From contig JAHZGA010000003.1 in NCBI GenBank assembly GCA_019421005.1, forward strand, positions 1-55,324: a stretch of 55,324 bases of DNA, written 5' to 3'. Source of the stretch: a bacterium. Lineage in GTDB: Bacteria > Bacillota_I > Bacilli_A > RF39 > UBA660. Below the pieces are notes generated by a model. The model was given only the letters and a program-made list of their open reading frames with translations, was not told where the DNA came from and ran no database searches. The position numbers were made by a program, and so were the translations under genes. Shown one piece after another: positions 6,447 through 14,917 of the stretch. The first letter of the stretch is position 1. The number at the start of each line of letters is the position of its first letter.

Positions 6447-9402
6447 ATATTTAAAGAATTTTTGTAAAAATTTAAAGAGTATAATTTTAAAAAATAAATT
6501 TCAAAGTATTATGGTTTTTATCAATTTATTGGTTTTTATTCTCTTTTGCATTAAAACTAACATTTTAGTAGCTTTATTGATTTTTATTATCTTGAATTCT
6601 TTATTATATGGTGTAATGTTTTTTAAAAATAAAATTACATCAACTAATAATAAAAAGTCTAAAAATGATATTAAGAAATCTAAAAACAAGGTAAAAAAAT
6701 CTAAAGATGATGATATAGAAATATTTGATAAAATTGAAAATAAAAAGAAGGAAATGAAAACTATGAAAAAAAAGAAGAAAAAGAAAAAAGGTAATAAAGT
6801 TGGACGTATTATTTTATTAACTTTACTAGGAATTGGTATTTTCCTAATTTTAATATTTATTGCTTTAATGGTTTATATTATGATTAAAGCTCCTAAATTT
6901 GATGAAAAAAATCTATATCATCAAGAGTCAAGTATTCTTTATGATAATAAGGGTGAAGAATTAACAAAATTAGGTAGTGAAAGACGAGAAATAATTGATT
7001 ATGATGAATTACCAGAAGTTTTAATTGATGCCATTATTGCAACTGAAGATTCAAGATTTTTCCAACATAACGGTTTTGACCTGCCAAGATTTTTAAAAGC
7101 TTCTGTTGGTCAAGTACTTGGACGTAATTCTGGTGGTGCTTCTACTTTAACTATGCAAGTGGTTAAAAATCACTTTACTTCTACTGAAGCATCTGGTATT
7201 AAGGGAATTATTAGAAAATTTACTGATATTTATATGGCTATATTTAAAGTAGAAAAGAAATATACAAAACAAGAAATAATAGAATTTTATGTTAATTCCA
7301 ATTATTTAGGTGGAAGTGCTTATGGTGTTGAACAAGCATGTATTAACTATTTTGGAAAAAGTGCGAAAGATATCAACCTTTCAGAAGCTGCTGTTATTGC
7401 TGGTTTATTCCAAGCTCCAGGTACATATGATCCATATATAAATCCTGATTTAACTAAAGAAAGAAGATCAACTGTATTATATTTAATGGAAAAACATGGA
7501 TATATAACTGAAGAAGAAAGAAAAGAAGCGGAAAAAATTGAAATTGCTGATATGTTAACTAGTAAAACTTCTCCAAGTGATAATAAATATCAAGGTTTTA
7601 TTGATACTGTTGTTGCTGATGTTGAAGAAATTACTGGTTATAATCCTTATTCTGTTTCTATGGAAATATATACAACTATGGATAGAGAAAAACAAGATTA
7701 TTTAAATGGTATTGTTAATGGGGAAACATTTAATTGGGAAAACGATGCTGTTGATACTGGTATTGCTGTAGTTGATGTTAATACTGGTGAATTAGCTGCC
7801 GTTGGTACTGGTCGTAATAATACTGGCGAACTTAGCTTTAATAATGCTACTATGGCTAATCGTCAAATTGGTTCAACTGCTAAACCTTTATTTGATTATG
7901 CTCCTGCTATTGAATATGAAGATTGGTCAACTTATAATCTAGTTGTTGATGAACCTTATCACTATTCTGATGGAAATAATATTCAAAACTGGGATGGAAG
8001 TTATAATGGACTTATGACTGCCCGTGAAGCATTACGTAAATCACGTAATATTCCTGCTTTAAAAGCTTTCCAAGCTGTTGATAATAGTAAAATTAAAGAA
8101 TTTGTTACAAGTTTAGGATTACATCCTGAAGTAAGTAGTGATGGAACTATTCATGAAGCTCACTCTATCGGTGGATATACTGGTGAATCACCTTTAAATG
8201 TTGCAGCTGCTTATGCTTCTTTTGCAAACGGTGGTTACTATGTTAAACCTCATAGTTTCAGTAAAATAGTTTACCGTTCAAGTAAAAAAACTTATGAATA
8301 TAAAAAATCTAAAACTAAAGTTATGGGAGAAGATACAGCTTATATGGTAGCTGATATGCTAGTTAGTACTCCATCTTATGCCCTTGGTGCTTATGCCAAT
8401 GTAAATGGTCTACCTTATGGAGCTAAAACTGGTACAAGTAACTTCTCTGATGATACTTTTGAAAAATACAACTTACCATACGGTGCAGTTAATGATTTAT
8501 GGGTTGCTGGTATTAATACTGAATACTCTATTACAGTTTGGTATGGTTATGAAAAGATAAATAATCAATATGTTAGTAAAATGGGAACTGCTGAACATAT
8601 GCGTTTATTCCAAGCAGTTGCTAAAGGTATGTTTACTTCTAATAAAAAGTTTACAAAACCAAGTAGTGTTGTTTCATCTAAAGTTGAATTTGGTACAGTT
8701 CCAGCTCAATTACCTAGTCAATATACACCTGATAGTTTAATTCTTACCGAGTTATTTAAATCTGGTACTGAACCTACAGCAACATCAAAACGTTATTCTC
8801 AAGCTGATAAACCAACAAATTTAAAAGCTTCAGTTAAAGGAGAAGAAGTTACACTTTCATGGCAAGCTCCTGCGAGTGCGAACAATTCAAATAATTTAGC
8901 ATCTATTTTCTCTGATAAATCAGCTTATAATTCTTTCGTTAATAATTATGGTGCGGTTGGTGATTTAGTTTATAATGTTTATTTAAAATCTGGTGGTGGC
9001 TTAACTTTATTGACAACTACAAGTAAAACTTCATTTGTTCATACTCCTAGTGAGTCTGGTACATATACTTATGTTGTTAAAGCAATGTACTCTAACTCTG
9101 CTAAAAGTGAAAGTAGTGGTGCGGAAGTTTCAGCTAAAGTTAATGTTGCAGCAAAAGAAATATCGATAACTTTAAAAGGTAGCAGTTCTATATCTTTAAA
9201 AGTTGGAGATACTTATGATGATCCTGGAATTATTGTTATGTGTAATGGAAAAGATGTAACTAGTTCTTCAGAGATTAGCATTGATGATTCTTTTGATACT
9301 AATACTCCTGGTACTTATACAGTTACCTACACTGCTTATTATAACGGCGCGAGTAAAACGGCAACAAGAGAAGTTGTCGTTGAAGATAAAGACGGAGAAT
9401 AA
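6430..9402 (+). CDS. ponA: Class A penicillin-binding protein 1A/1B with FN3 and Ig-like tail
   Basis: This bifunctional enzyme polymerises and cross-links peptidoglycan. The GT51 domain shows ATEDSRFFQHNGFD (about 203-216) and GGASTLTMQVVKNHF. The transpeptidase shows STAK (near 482), SRN (near 537) and KTGTS (near 664). A fibronectin type III domain starts near 793, and an Ig-like domain of the DUF5011 type runs from about 911 to the end. The N-terminus is unusual. Two hydrophobic segments (about 24-65) and a Lys-rich linker precede the usual signal anchor (about 127-153). AAGGAG at the proper distance supports the 6430 start. The gene overlaps recU by 17 nt. Confidence 0.95.
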   Translation: MKKYIKYLKNFCKNLKSIILKNKFQSIMVFINLLVFILFCIKTNILVALLIFIILNSLLYGVMFFKNKITSTNNKKSKNDIKKSKNKVKKSKDDDIEIFDKIENKKKEMKTMKKKKKKKKGNKVGRIILLTLLGIGIFLILIFIALMVYIMIKAPKFDEKNLYHQESSILYDNKGEELTKLGSERREIIDYDELPEVLIDAIIATEDSRFFQHNGFDLPRFLKASVGQVLGRNSGGASTLTMQVVKNHFTSTEASGIKGIIRKFTDIYMAIFKVEKKYTKQEIIEFYVNSNYLGGSAYGVEQACINYFGKSAKDINLSEAAVIAGLFQAPGTYDPYINPDLTKERRSTVLYLMEKHGYITEEERKEAEKIEIADMLTSKTSPSDNKYQGFIDTVVADVEEITGYNPYSVSMEIYTTMDREKQDYLNGIVNGETFNWENDAVDTGIAVVDVNTGELAAVGTGRNNTGELSFNNATMANRQIGSTAKPLFDYAPAIEYEDWSTYNLVVDEPYHYSDGNNIQNWDGSYNGLMTAREALRKSRNIPALKAFQAVDNSKIKEFVTSLGLHPEVSSDGTIHEAHSIGGYTGESPLNVAAAYASFANGGYYVKPHSFSKIVYRSSKKTYEYKKSKTKVMGEDTAYMVADMLVSTPSYALGAYANVNGLPYGAKTGTSNFSDDTFEKYNLPYGAVNDLWVAGINTEYSITVWYGYEKINNQYVSKMGTAEHMRLFQAVAKGMFTSNKKFTKPSSVVSSKVEFGTVPAQLPSQYTPDSLILTELFKSGTEPTATSKRYSQADKPTNLKASVKGEEVTLSWQAPASANNSNNLASIFSDKSAYNSFVNNYGAVGDLVYNVYLKSGGGLTLLTTTSKTSFVHTPSESGTYTYVVKAMYSNSAKSESSGAEVSAKVNVAAKEISITLKGSSSISLKVGDTYDDPGIIVMCNGKDVTSSSEISIDDSFDTNTPGTYTVTYTAYYNGASKTATREVVVEDKDGE

Positions 9403-9468
9403 AAAAAGTACTCTATTGATTTGAACCTTGTTTCTTAAGAAACGAGGTTTTTCATTAAAGTACTTTTT
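9403..9468. terminator. Shared terminator between ponA and nth
   Basis: An outer AAAAAGTACT/AGTACTTTTT stem encloses an inner AACCTTGTTTC/GAAACGAGGTT hairpin. A-runs and T-runs on both flanks make it work in both directions. The nth stop codon lies inside the outer stem. Confidence 0.85.
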
Positions 9469-10066
9469 TATTACAAATATCATTTAGTTTACAATTATGA
9501 CATTTAGGATTAATAGCTTTACAATAGTATCTACCAAATAAAACTAACCTATGATGTAATTTAGAAAAATCTTCATCACTAAAAAATTGATATAATTTCT
9601 TTTCAACTTCTAATGGTGAATCATTAATATCCGCTATTTTTAATCTTACACTTACCCTTTTTACATGGGTATCAACCGCAATACAATTTTCATTAAATAA
9701 GTTACTTAATACCACATTTGCAGTTTTTCTTCCTACTCCTGGTAGTGATTCTAGATACTCACGATTATTAGGTACTGAAGAGTTACATTCTATAACTAAT
9801 CTGGAAGCAATTTCTTTAATATTTAAAGATTTTTTATGATATGTTCCTACTGGTTTAATAATATTTTCTATATCAGTAATAGGAGCATTTTTTAATTCTA
9901 ATAAAGTAGGATATTTATTAAATAGAATATCCCCTACTTTATTAACTATTTTATCAGTTGTTCTTGCACTTAACATAACTTTAATTAATAGTTGATAATC
10001 TTTTTCATATGTTAATTCACATTTAGGATCAGGAATTAATTTTGTTAAATAATCAGTTATGTTCAT
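9455..10066 (-). CDS. nth: Endonuclease III
   Basis: This is the DNA glycosylase/AP lyase for oxidised pyrimidines. The 203-residue product contains the helix-hairpin-helix LPGVGRKTANVV with the catalytic Lys. The conserved DTHVKRV follows, with the catalytic Asp. The [4Fe-4S] cluster Cys set C-x6-C-x2-C-x5-C is present in 'CKAINPKCHNCKLNDIC'. Its start overlaps the end of dnaD by 14 nt, and dnaD-nth is a conserved Bacilli pair. Its stop lies within the bidirectional terminator. Confidence 0.96.
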   Translation of the reverse strand: MNITDYLTKLIPDPKCELTYEKDYQLLIKVMLSARTTDKIVNKVGDILFNKYPTLLELKNAPITDIENIIKPVGTYHKKSLNIKEIASRLVIECNSSVPNNREYLESLPGVGRKTANVVLSNLFNENCIAVDTHVKRVSVRLKIADINDSPLEVEKKLYQFFSDEDFSKLHHRLVLFGRYYCKAINPKCHNCKLNDICNKKVL

Positions 10067-10679
10067 TTAACCAATCATAATCAAAAGTATCAATTTTAAC
10101 TGATGATTTTGGCTTTCTTTTTTGATTAATTAAATCTTTTTCACTTTTAATTCCTTTTTTTTGCCATTCGTGAATTATTTTATCAATATATCTTAAATTA
10201 GATACCCCATTATAAACAGCTTCTTTTAAGGCAAGAGTAATTATTTGTTCATTATTATTTTCTAACCAACTATTAATAAGTTCATATTCAATTGGCGATA
10301 AGGTACGGCCAAATTCTTTTTCAAATTTGTCAAAAATAGTGCTTTGTTTTTTTTCTACATTATTATCCATAATTATAAATGCTAATTTATTATATAGACC
10401 TTCAAGATTAGTTTGTTCTTCTCTAATATTTCCTTTTTTCTTTAATTCAAGTTTTATTAATCCTTTTTCACTCAAATTATTAATTATTTCTAAAGTATCT
10501 GTTAAAGTTAAACTTAAATAATCACTAATGGCTTTGGGATTAAAAGTAGAATCATTATTAATTAAATAAATAATAATTAATAGTTCTATTTCCTTTAATT
10601 CAAGTTTCTTATAATTCATTATTAATATTTCTGGTATTACTAAATTTTTACTTTTTAATATATTTATAATATGTTTCAT
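10053..10679 (-). CDS. dnaD: DNA replication initiation protein DnaD
   Basis: DnaD acts with DnaA and DnaB to load the helicase in Firmicutes. The 208-residue product has an N-terminal winged-helix part (about 1-90). The DnaD/DnaB_2 C-terminal domain (about 115-185) contains 'EFGRTLSPIEYELINSWL' and an aromatic-rich 'YIDKIIHEWQKKGI' segment. Position upstream of nth, with a 14-nt overlap, matches Bacillus. The ribosome-binding site (AGAGAGG) is somewhat distant from the ATG. Confidence 0.92.
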   Translation of the reverse strand: MKHIINILKSKNLVIPEILIMNYKKLELKEIELLIIIYLINNDSTFNPKAISDYLSLTLTDTLEIINNLSEKGLIKLELKKKGNIREEQTNLEGLYNKLAFIIMDNNVEKKQSTIFDKFEKEFGRTLSPIEYELINSWLENNNEQIITLALKEAVYNGVSNLRYIDKIIHEWQKKGIKSEKDLINQKRKPKSSVKIDTFDYDWLNEHN

Positions 10680-10742
10680 AGTAAATAATCCTCTCTAAAT
10701 CTTCATAATAAATATTATACAACAATTTGTTTTCTTTGTATA

Positions 10743-11327
10743 TTAATTTTTATTAGGAATATTAATAATATTATAGTTTTCCTTATTTATTTTTAATATA
10801 TTATAGTAATTTTCTTCTAAATAATAAGTATCTATCCATTTATCATACATTATTTCTAAAAATTCTTCATCAAGTTTTTCATATAGTATCAATGTTGGTT
10901 CTTTATTAAAAGAGATATTTTTATTAGGATTTAATAAATATATATAGTTACAATCAATGTTTTCAGTCCTATATATACAAAAACTATTATATAAATAATT
11001 AATTTTTACATTGTTATTTTCATTTAAAATATTTATATCATTAATTGTAATTGATTCTAACTCATCAATATTAATTAAATTATCAATTTGTTTTATATTA
11101 AAATCATCTAGATTTTTTTTAATTTTGTTTATATCTTTTAAATTAATATTTAATAAAATATTATTTTTATTATTTTTAATTAAGATAGCTTGTTTTAAAA
11201 ATATTATTGCTAATTCATCATCTTTTAGTTTTAAATCTATTTTTTCAATAAATACTGGTTGATAATAGTTAGTTAAAAAACATAGTTCAATTGTTATTAC
11301 TAATAGAATTATAAATATTTTTTTCAT
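10743..11327 (-). CDS. Membrane-anchored protein of unknown function
   Basis: The 194-residue product has an N-terminal signal anchor (about 3-20), and the rest is predicted outside the membrane. It is rich in Ile, Asn and Lys. The early part, with 'AIIFLKQAILIKNNKNNILLNI', weakly recalls the start of a ComEC-type metallo-beta-lactamase domain, but no HxHxDH-like metal motif is present. I treat that as a weak impression only. It lies between cca and dnaD on the same strand, with about 30 bp to cca. Confidence 0.6.
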   Translation of the reverse strand: MKKIFIILLVITIELCFLTNYYQPVFIEKIDLKLKDDELAIIFLKQAILIKNNKNNILLNINLKDINKIKKNLDDFNIKQIDNLINIDELESITINDINILNENNNVKINYLYNSFCIYRTENIDCNYIYLLNPNKNISFNKEPTLILYEKLDEEFLEIMYDKWIDTYYLEENYYNILKINKENYNIINIPNKN

Positions 11328-11357
11328 AAATAAAACACCTACTTAAGTGTATGTGTT

Positions 11358-12458
11358 TCATTTAATATCTTTATATTTTTTTAATACATATTGTTTTAAA
11401 GTTGATATATCATTTTCTAATTCTTTATTAACAATATTCATTTCTAAATCTCTTATAATTCCCTTTAAAAACGGCCCTGGAGCTTTATTTAATAAGTTAC
11501 ATATATCATTAGCCTTAAGTGCTATTTCGCCCCTATTTTTAATATATAATTCATTATATTTTTGGGTTATTGTTTTTCTATCAATATTTTTTATTTCTCC
11601 AACAATAGTTGATACGTATAAACCATATTTATATAAATTTTCATTATTCAAAACATCTTTATTTAAAAGTTCATTAATAGATTTTATAGTTTGCTTTTCA
11701 TTATTAGAAAAGTTATAAATATCTAATACATTAAGTTGAGCCCATAAGCCAATAACTGCAGTTGTAGGTTTAACATTATTAAAGTTATTTAATTCTAAAT
11801 ATTTAGCTAGTTTTAATTCTGATATTAATTTTAAACCTACTTCTGAATTTGGAGAACTAAATATCTTATTAAGTTCTTCTTGTTTTCTATTATAAGAAAG
11901 TTTTTTTAAATTTGATGCATATTTTTTCATATATTTTTTTAAGTCTTTGTCAATTTCAAAATTAAGAGTTGTAGCAAATCTTAAGGCTCTTAAAATTCTT
12001 AAGGCATCTTCTTTAATTTTGGTTTTAGGATTTCCCACCGATCTTATAATTTTATGGTTTATATCTTCTTTAGCGTTTAATAAATCAATTGTATTCCCTT
12101 TACTATCAATACATAATGTATTTATAGTAAAATCTCTTCTTTTAAGATCTTCTAGTAAATTATCGATATATTTTATTTTAACTGGATATCTTTTATCTTT
12201 ATATTTTATTTCTTTACGAAAAGTAGTTATTTCAAATTTCATTTTATTTCTAACAATTACAACCGAACCATATTGTTCATTTGGTAGATTTATATCATTA
12301 AAGATTTCTTTTAATTCTTTAGGGGTTGCATTAGTGGTGATATCAATATCTACTGATGGAATATTTAAATATTTATCTCTAGGATAGCCTCCTATAATAT
12401 AAGCTTTAAAGCCATTATTTTCTATTTGTTTTAAAATATCTAAAGCTATTTCAAACAT
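11358..12458 (-). CDS. cca: CCA tRNA nucleotidyltransferase
   Basis: The enzyme adds or repairs the 3' CCA of tRNAs. The 366-residue sequence has the class II nucleotidyltransferase head GGYPRDKYLNIPSVDIDITT (about 22-41) with the DxD metal site. 'RRDFTINTLCID' and 'EDALRILRALRFATTLNFEID' of the neck follow. No HD domain is present, as in Gram-positive Cca. GGAGG precedes the ATG. It follows HU through the HU terminator. Confidence 0.94.
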   Translation of the reverse strand: MFEIALDILKQIENNGFKAYIIGGYPRDKYLNIPSVDIDITTNATPKELKEIFNDINLPNEQYGSVVIVRNKMKFEITTFRKEIKYKDKRYPVKIKYIDNLLEDLKRRDFTINTLCIDSKGNTIDLLNAKEDINHKIIRSVGNPKTKIKEDALRILRALRFATTLNFEIDKDLKKYMKKYASNLKKLSYNRKQEELNKIFSSPNSEVGLKLISELKLAKYLELNNFNNVKPTTAVIGLWAQLNVLDIYNFSNNEKQTIKSINELLNKDVLNNENLYKYGLYVSTIVGEIKNIDRKTITQKYNELYIKNRGEIALKANDICNLLNKAPGPFLKGIIRDLEMNIVNKELENDISTLKQYVLKKYKDIK

Positions 12459-12478
12459 TTTTTCCTCCTTTTTAAACT

Positions 12479-12503
12479 AAAAAAAGGTTATTAACCTTTT
12501 AGT
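12479..12503 (-). terminator. HU gene terminator
   Basis: AAAAGGTTAATAACCTTTT is a near-perfect hairpin followed by Ts on the minus strand. It overlaps the HU stop codon and lies just before the cca ribosome-binding site. Confidence 0.8.
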
Positions 12504-12771
12504 TTAAAGCATCTTTTAATTTACTACCAGCTTTAATAGTAACCGCAATACGTTCAGGAATATTAACAGCTTCTCCTGTTCTTGGATTACGACCTACTTT
12601 AGCTTCTTTTTTCTTAGCTGTAAAAGTGCAGAATCCTGTTAATTTAACACAGCCTTCATCTTTTAAACCTTCAGCTATTCCTTCCATTGTTGCCTCTAAA
12701 GCTTTTGTAGCATCTGCTTTAGTTAAACCAGCTTTTTCAGCTATGAAATTGATTAATTCTACTTTTGTCAT
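12499..12771 (-). CDS. hup: HU family DNA-binding protein
   Basis: HU is a small nucleoid protein that bends DNA. The product from 12771 is 90 residues, the normal HU length. It shows the N-terminal MTKVELINFIAEKAGL helix and the arm segment VGRNPRTGEAVNIP. The frame extends 15 bp upstream to 12786. GGGAGG 7-8 bp before the 12771 ATG fixes the shorter start. A good promoter lies upstream and a terminator overlaps the stop, so it is monocistronic. Confidence 0.97.
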   Translation of the reverse strand: MTKVELINFIAEKAGLTKADATKALEATMEGIAEGLKDEGCVKLTGFCTFTAKKKEAKVGRNPRTGEAVNIPERIAVTIKAGSKLKDALN

Positions 12772-12816
12772 ATATATACCTCCCAATATTTTATAAGCTA
12801 CCTTGCTTACATTTAC

Positions 12817-12845
12817 AGAATACCACGTTTTGGTAATAAAATCAA
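12817..12845 (-). promoter_or_regulatory. HU gene promoter
   Basis: On the minus strand TTGATT (12845-12840) and TATTCT (12822-12817) have a 17-bp spacer, just downstream of the pyrG stop. Confidence 0.65.
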
Positions 12846-12855
12846 GAGTTTTGCT

Positions 12856-14481
12856 TTATTTTAACGGTTTTTTGTCACTTTTTTTATTATCTATACTTGA
12901 TTTTACAAATGCATCAAACAGTGGATGTGGTTTAGTTGGACGGCTTTTAAATTCAGGATGAAATTGGCAAGCTATAAAAAATGGATGTTTCTTATATTCA
13001 ATTATTTCAACTAAGTTACTTTCTTCATTTATTCCTGAAAAAGTTAAACCATTTTTTTCTAATATTTCTTTATATTTATTGTTGAACTCGTATCTATGAC
13101 GATGACGTTCTTTAATATTTTCTTTGTTATAACACTTAAATGCAAGTGTATTTTTCTTTACTGTACAGTCATAGTTACCTAAACGTAAAGTACCACCTAG
13201 GTTTACAATTTGTTTTTGTTCAGTCATTAAATCAATTACTGGTTGTGGACATAATTCATCAAATTCAGTTGAAGAGGCTTTTTCTAAATTACATACGTTT
13301 CTAGCAAATTCTATTACAGCTATCTGCATTCCTAAACAAATTCCCAAGTAAGGTATTTTATTAACTCTTGCATATTGACACGCTTTAATTTTTCCGCCAA
13401 TTCCTCTTACTCCAAATCCACCAGGGACTAAAATCCCCTGCGTATTTTTAAATACTTCATCTAAATTATCATTTTTTTCTAATATTTCAGCATCTATCCA
13501 GTTAATTTTTACTTTCTTATTGTATTTATATCCAGCATGTTTTAATGCTTCCATAACTGATAGATATGCATCGTGTAGTTCAACATATTTACCTACCAAA
13601 GCAATTTGAACTTCATCTTTTAAGTTATCAACTGTTTTTATTAATTTTTGCCAGTTAGATATATCTGCTTTTCTTATTGGTAAGTTGAATTGTTTTAAAA
13701 CAACTTCATCCATTTTCTGATTATAAAAATTAATAGGTATTTGATAGATATTAGGTACATCAACTGCTTCAATTATATTATCATTGGGAATACTACAAAA
13801 TAAGCAAAGTTTTTGTTTAATACTGTTTTCCATTGAATAAGGAACTCGGCATACTAAACAGTCTGGTTGAATACCTAAACTTCTTAATTCAATAACGCTG
13901 TGTTGAGTTGGTTTAGATTTTAATTCGCCTGAACCATATATATAAGGTATTAAAGTGGTATGAATAAAGAAAGTGTCTTTTTTCCCTAGTTCATCTCTTA
14001 TTTGCCTTAATGATTCCAAATAAGCGATTGATTCTATATCTCCAACTGTTCCTCCTATTTCAGTTATAATGATATCAGCTTTAGAAGTTTGGGCTGCTTC
14101 ATATACTTTGTTTTTTATTTCATTAGTTATATGAGGTACTATTTGAACTGTCGCGCCTAAATAGTCGCCTCTTCTTTCTTTTTCAATAACTGATGAGTAA
14201 ATTTTTCCAGTTGTTATATTTGATGTATAGTTTAATTCTTCATCAATAAATCTTTCATAGTGTCCTAAATCTAAATCAGTTTCACTTCCATCAGCTGTTA
14301 CAAATACTTCACCATGTTGAAATGGAGACATCGTTCCTGGATCAACATTAATATAAGGATCAAATTTTTGCATAAAAACCTTATATCCTCTACTTTTTAA
14401 TAATAAACCTAAAGAAGAGGCAGTTATTCCTTTTCCAAGACCAGAAACCACCCCTCCTGTTACAAATACATATTTCGCCAT
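12856..14481 (-). CDS. pyrG: CTP synthase
   Basis: PyrG aminates UTP to CTP using glutamine. The 541-residue product has the synthase domain with GGVVSGLGKGITASS (about 9-23). It also has a class I glutamine amidotransferase domain with the nucleophile Cys in GICLGMQ (near 376) and the His/Glu pair in CQFHPEFKSRP near the end. Length and order are standard. GAGGTG precedes the ATG. A promoter and the rhodanese terminator lie upstream. Confidence 0.98.
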   Translation of the reverse strand: MAKYVFVTGGVVSGLGKGITASSLGLLLKSRGYKVFMQKFDPYINVDPGTMSPFQHGEVFVTADGSETDLDLGHYERFIDEELNYTSNITTGKIYSSVIEKERRGDYLGATVQIVPHITNEIKNKVYEAAQTSKADIIITEIGGTVGDIESIAYLESLRQIRDELGKKDTFFIHTTLIPYIYGSGELKSKPTQHSVIELRSLGIQPDCLVCRVPYSMENSIKQKLCLFCSIPNDNIIEAVDVPNIYQIPINFYNQKMDEVVLKQFNLPIRKADISNWQKLIKTVDNLKDEVQIALVGKYVELHDAYLSVMEALKHAGYKYNKKVKINWIDAEILEKNDNLDEVFKNTQGILVPGGFGVRGIGGKIKACQYARVNKIPYLGICLGMQIAVIEFARNVCNLEKASSTEFDELCPQPVIDLMTEQKQIVNLGGTLRLGNYDCTVKKNTLAFKCYNKENIKERHRHRYEFNNKYKEILEKNGLTFSGINEESNLVEIIEYKKHPFFIACQFHPEFKSRPTKPHPLFDAFVKSSIDNKKSDKKPLK

Positions 14482-14508
14482 ACTTACACCTCACTATTTT
14501 CTAAAACA

Positions 14509-14537
14509 ATTGTATCAAATTTTTATTTGAAAGTCTA
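14509..14537 (-). promoter_or_regulatory. pyrG promoter candidate
   Basis: On the minus strand TAGACT (14537-14532, 4 of 6 matches) and TACAAT (14514-14509) have a 17-bp spacer. It lies between the upstream terminator and the pyrG ribosome-binding site. No obvious PyrG attenuator G-run was seen in the short leader. Confidence 0.5.
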
Positions 14538-14539
14538 GT

Positions 14540-14567
14540 AAAAAAAACTAAGAATTAAATTCTTAGT
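14540..14567 (-). terminator. Terminator after the rhodanese gene
   Basis: AACTAAGAATT/AATTCTTAGTT forms an 11-bp stem with a minimal loop, followed by seven or more Ts. The rhodanese stop codon lies in the stem. Confidence 0.85.
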
Positions 14568-14853
14568 TCATTAATATCCATCTTTCATATCCGCCTTCAA
14601 TATTAACAATTTTAAATCCTTGTTTTTCTAAAATCATAGCAATATTAACACTTGATTTACCTTTTTGACAATAAATATAATATGTATCATTTTTATTTAA
14701 ATATTTATTTGGATTTATTAATAATTTTTCTTGTGGAATATTTTTAGCTGTTGGAATATGGTTATTATTATATCTTTCAATTGATCTTATATCAATTATA
14801 TTAATTTGCCCCAACATTTTTTTTAAGTCGGATACCATTACACTACCTACCAT
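14563..14853 (-). CDS. Rhodanese-like domain protein
   Basis: This is a single rhodanese domain of 96 residues. The segments IIDIRSIERYNNNHIPTAKN and YIYCQKGKSSVNIA are typical, and the Cys in YCQKGKS is at the active-site position. Such proteins carry sulfur as a persulfide. A second in-frame ATG 15 bp downstream (MVSDLKKML) is an equally plausible start. It lies between the T4SS coupling ATPase and pyrG on the same strand and is probably a core gene rather than part of the secretion system. Confidence 0.85.
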   Translation of the reverse strand: MVGSVMVSDLKKMLGQINIIDIRSIERYNNNHIPTAKNIPQEKLLINPNKYLNKNDTYYIYCQKGKSSVNIAMILEKQGFKIVNIEGGYERWILMN

Positions 14854-14917
14854 CTTATCACCCTAACATATTATATGATTAGCATTAAAAGTTATAAATG
14901 GTAGTTGTTTAGTTTTT

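Noticed and set aside
11347..12387. Plus-strand frames opposite cca
   Set aside because: They are hydrophobic shadows of the AT-rich cca gene, with no start signals.
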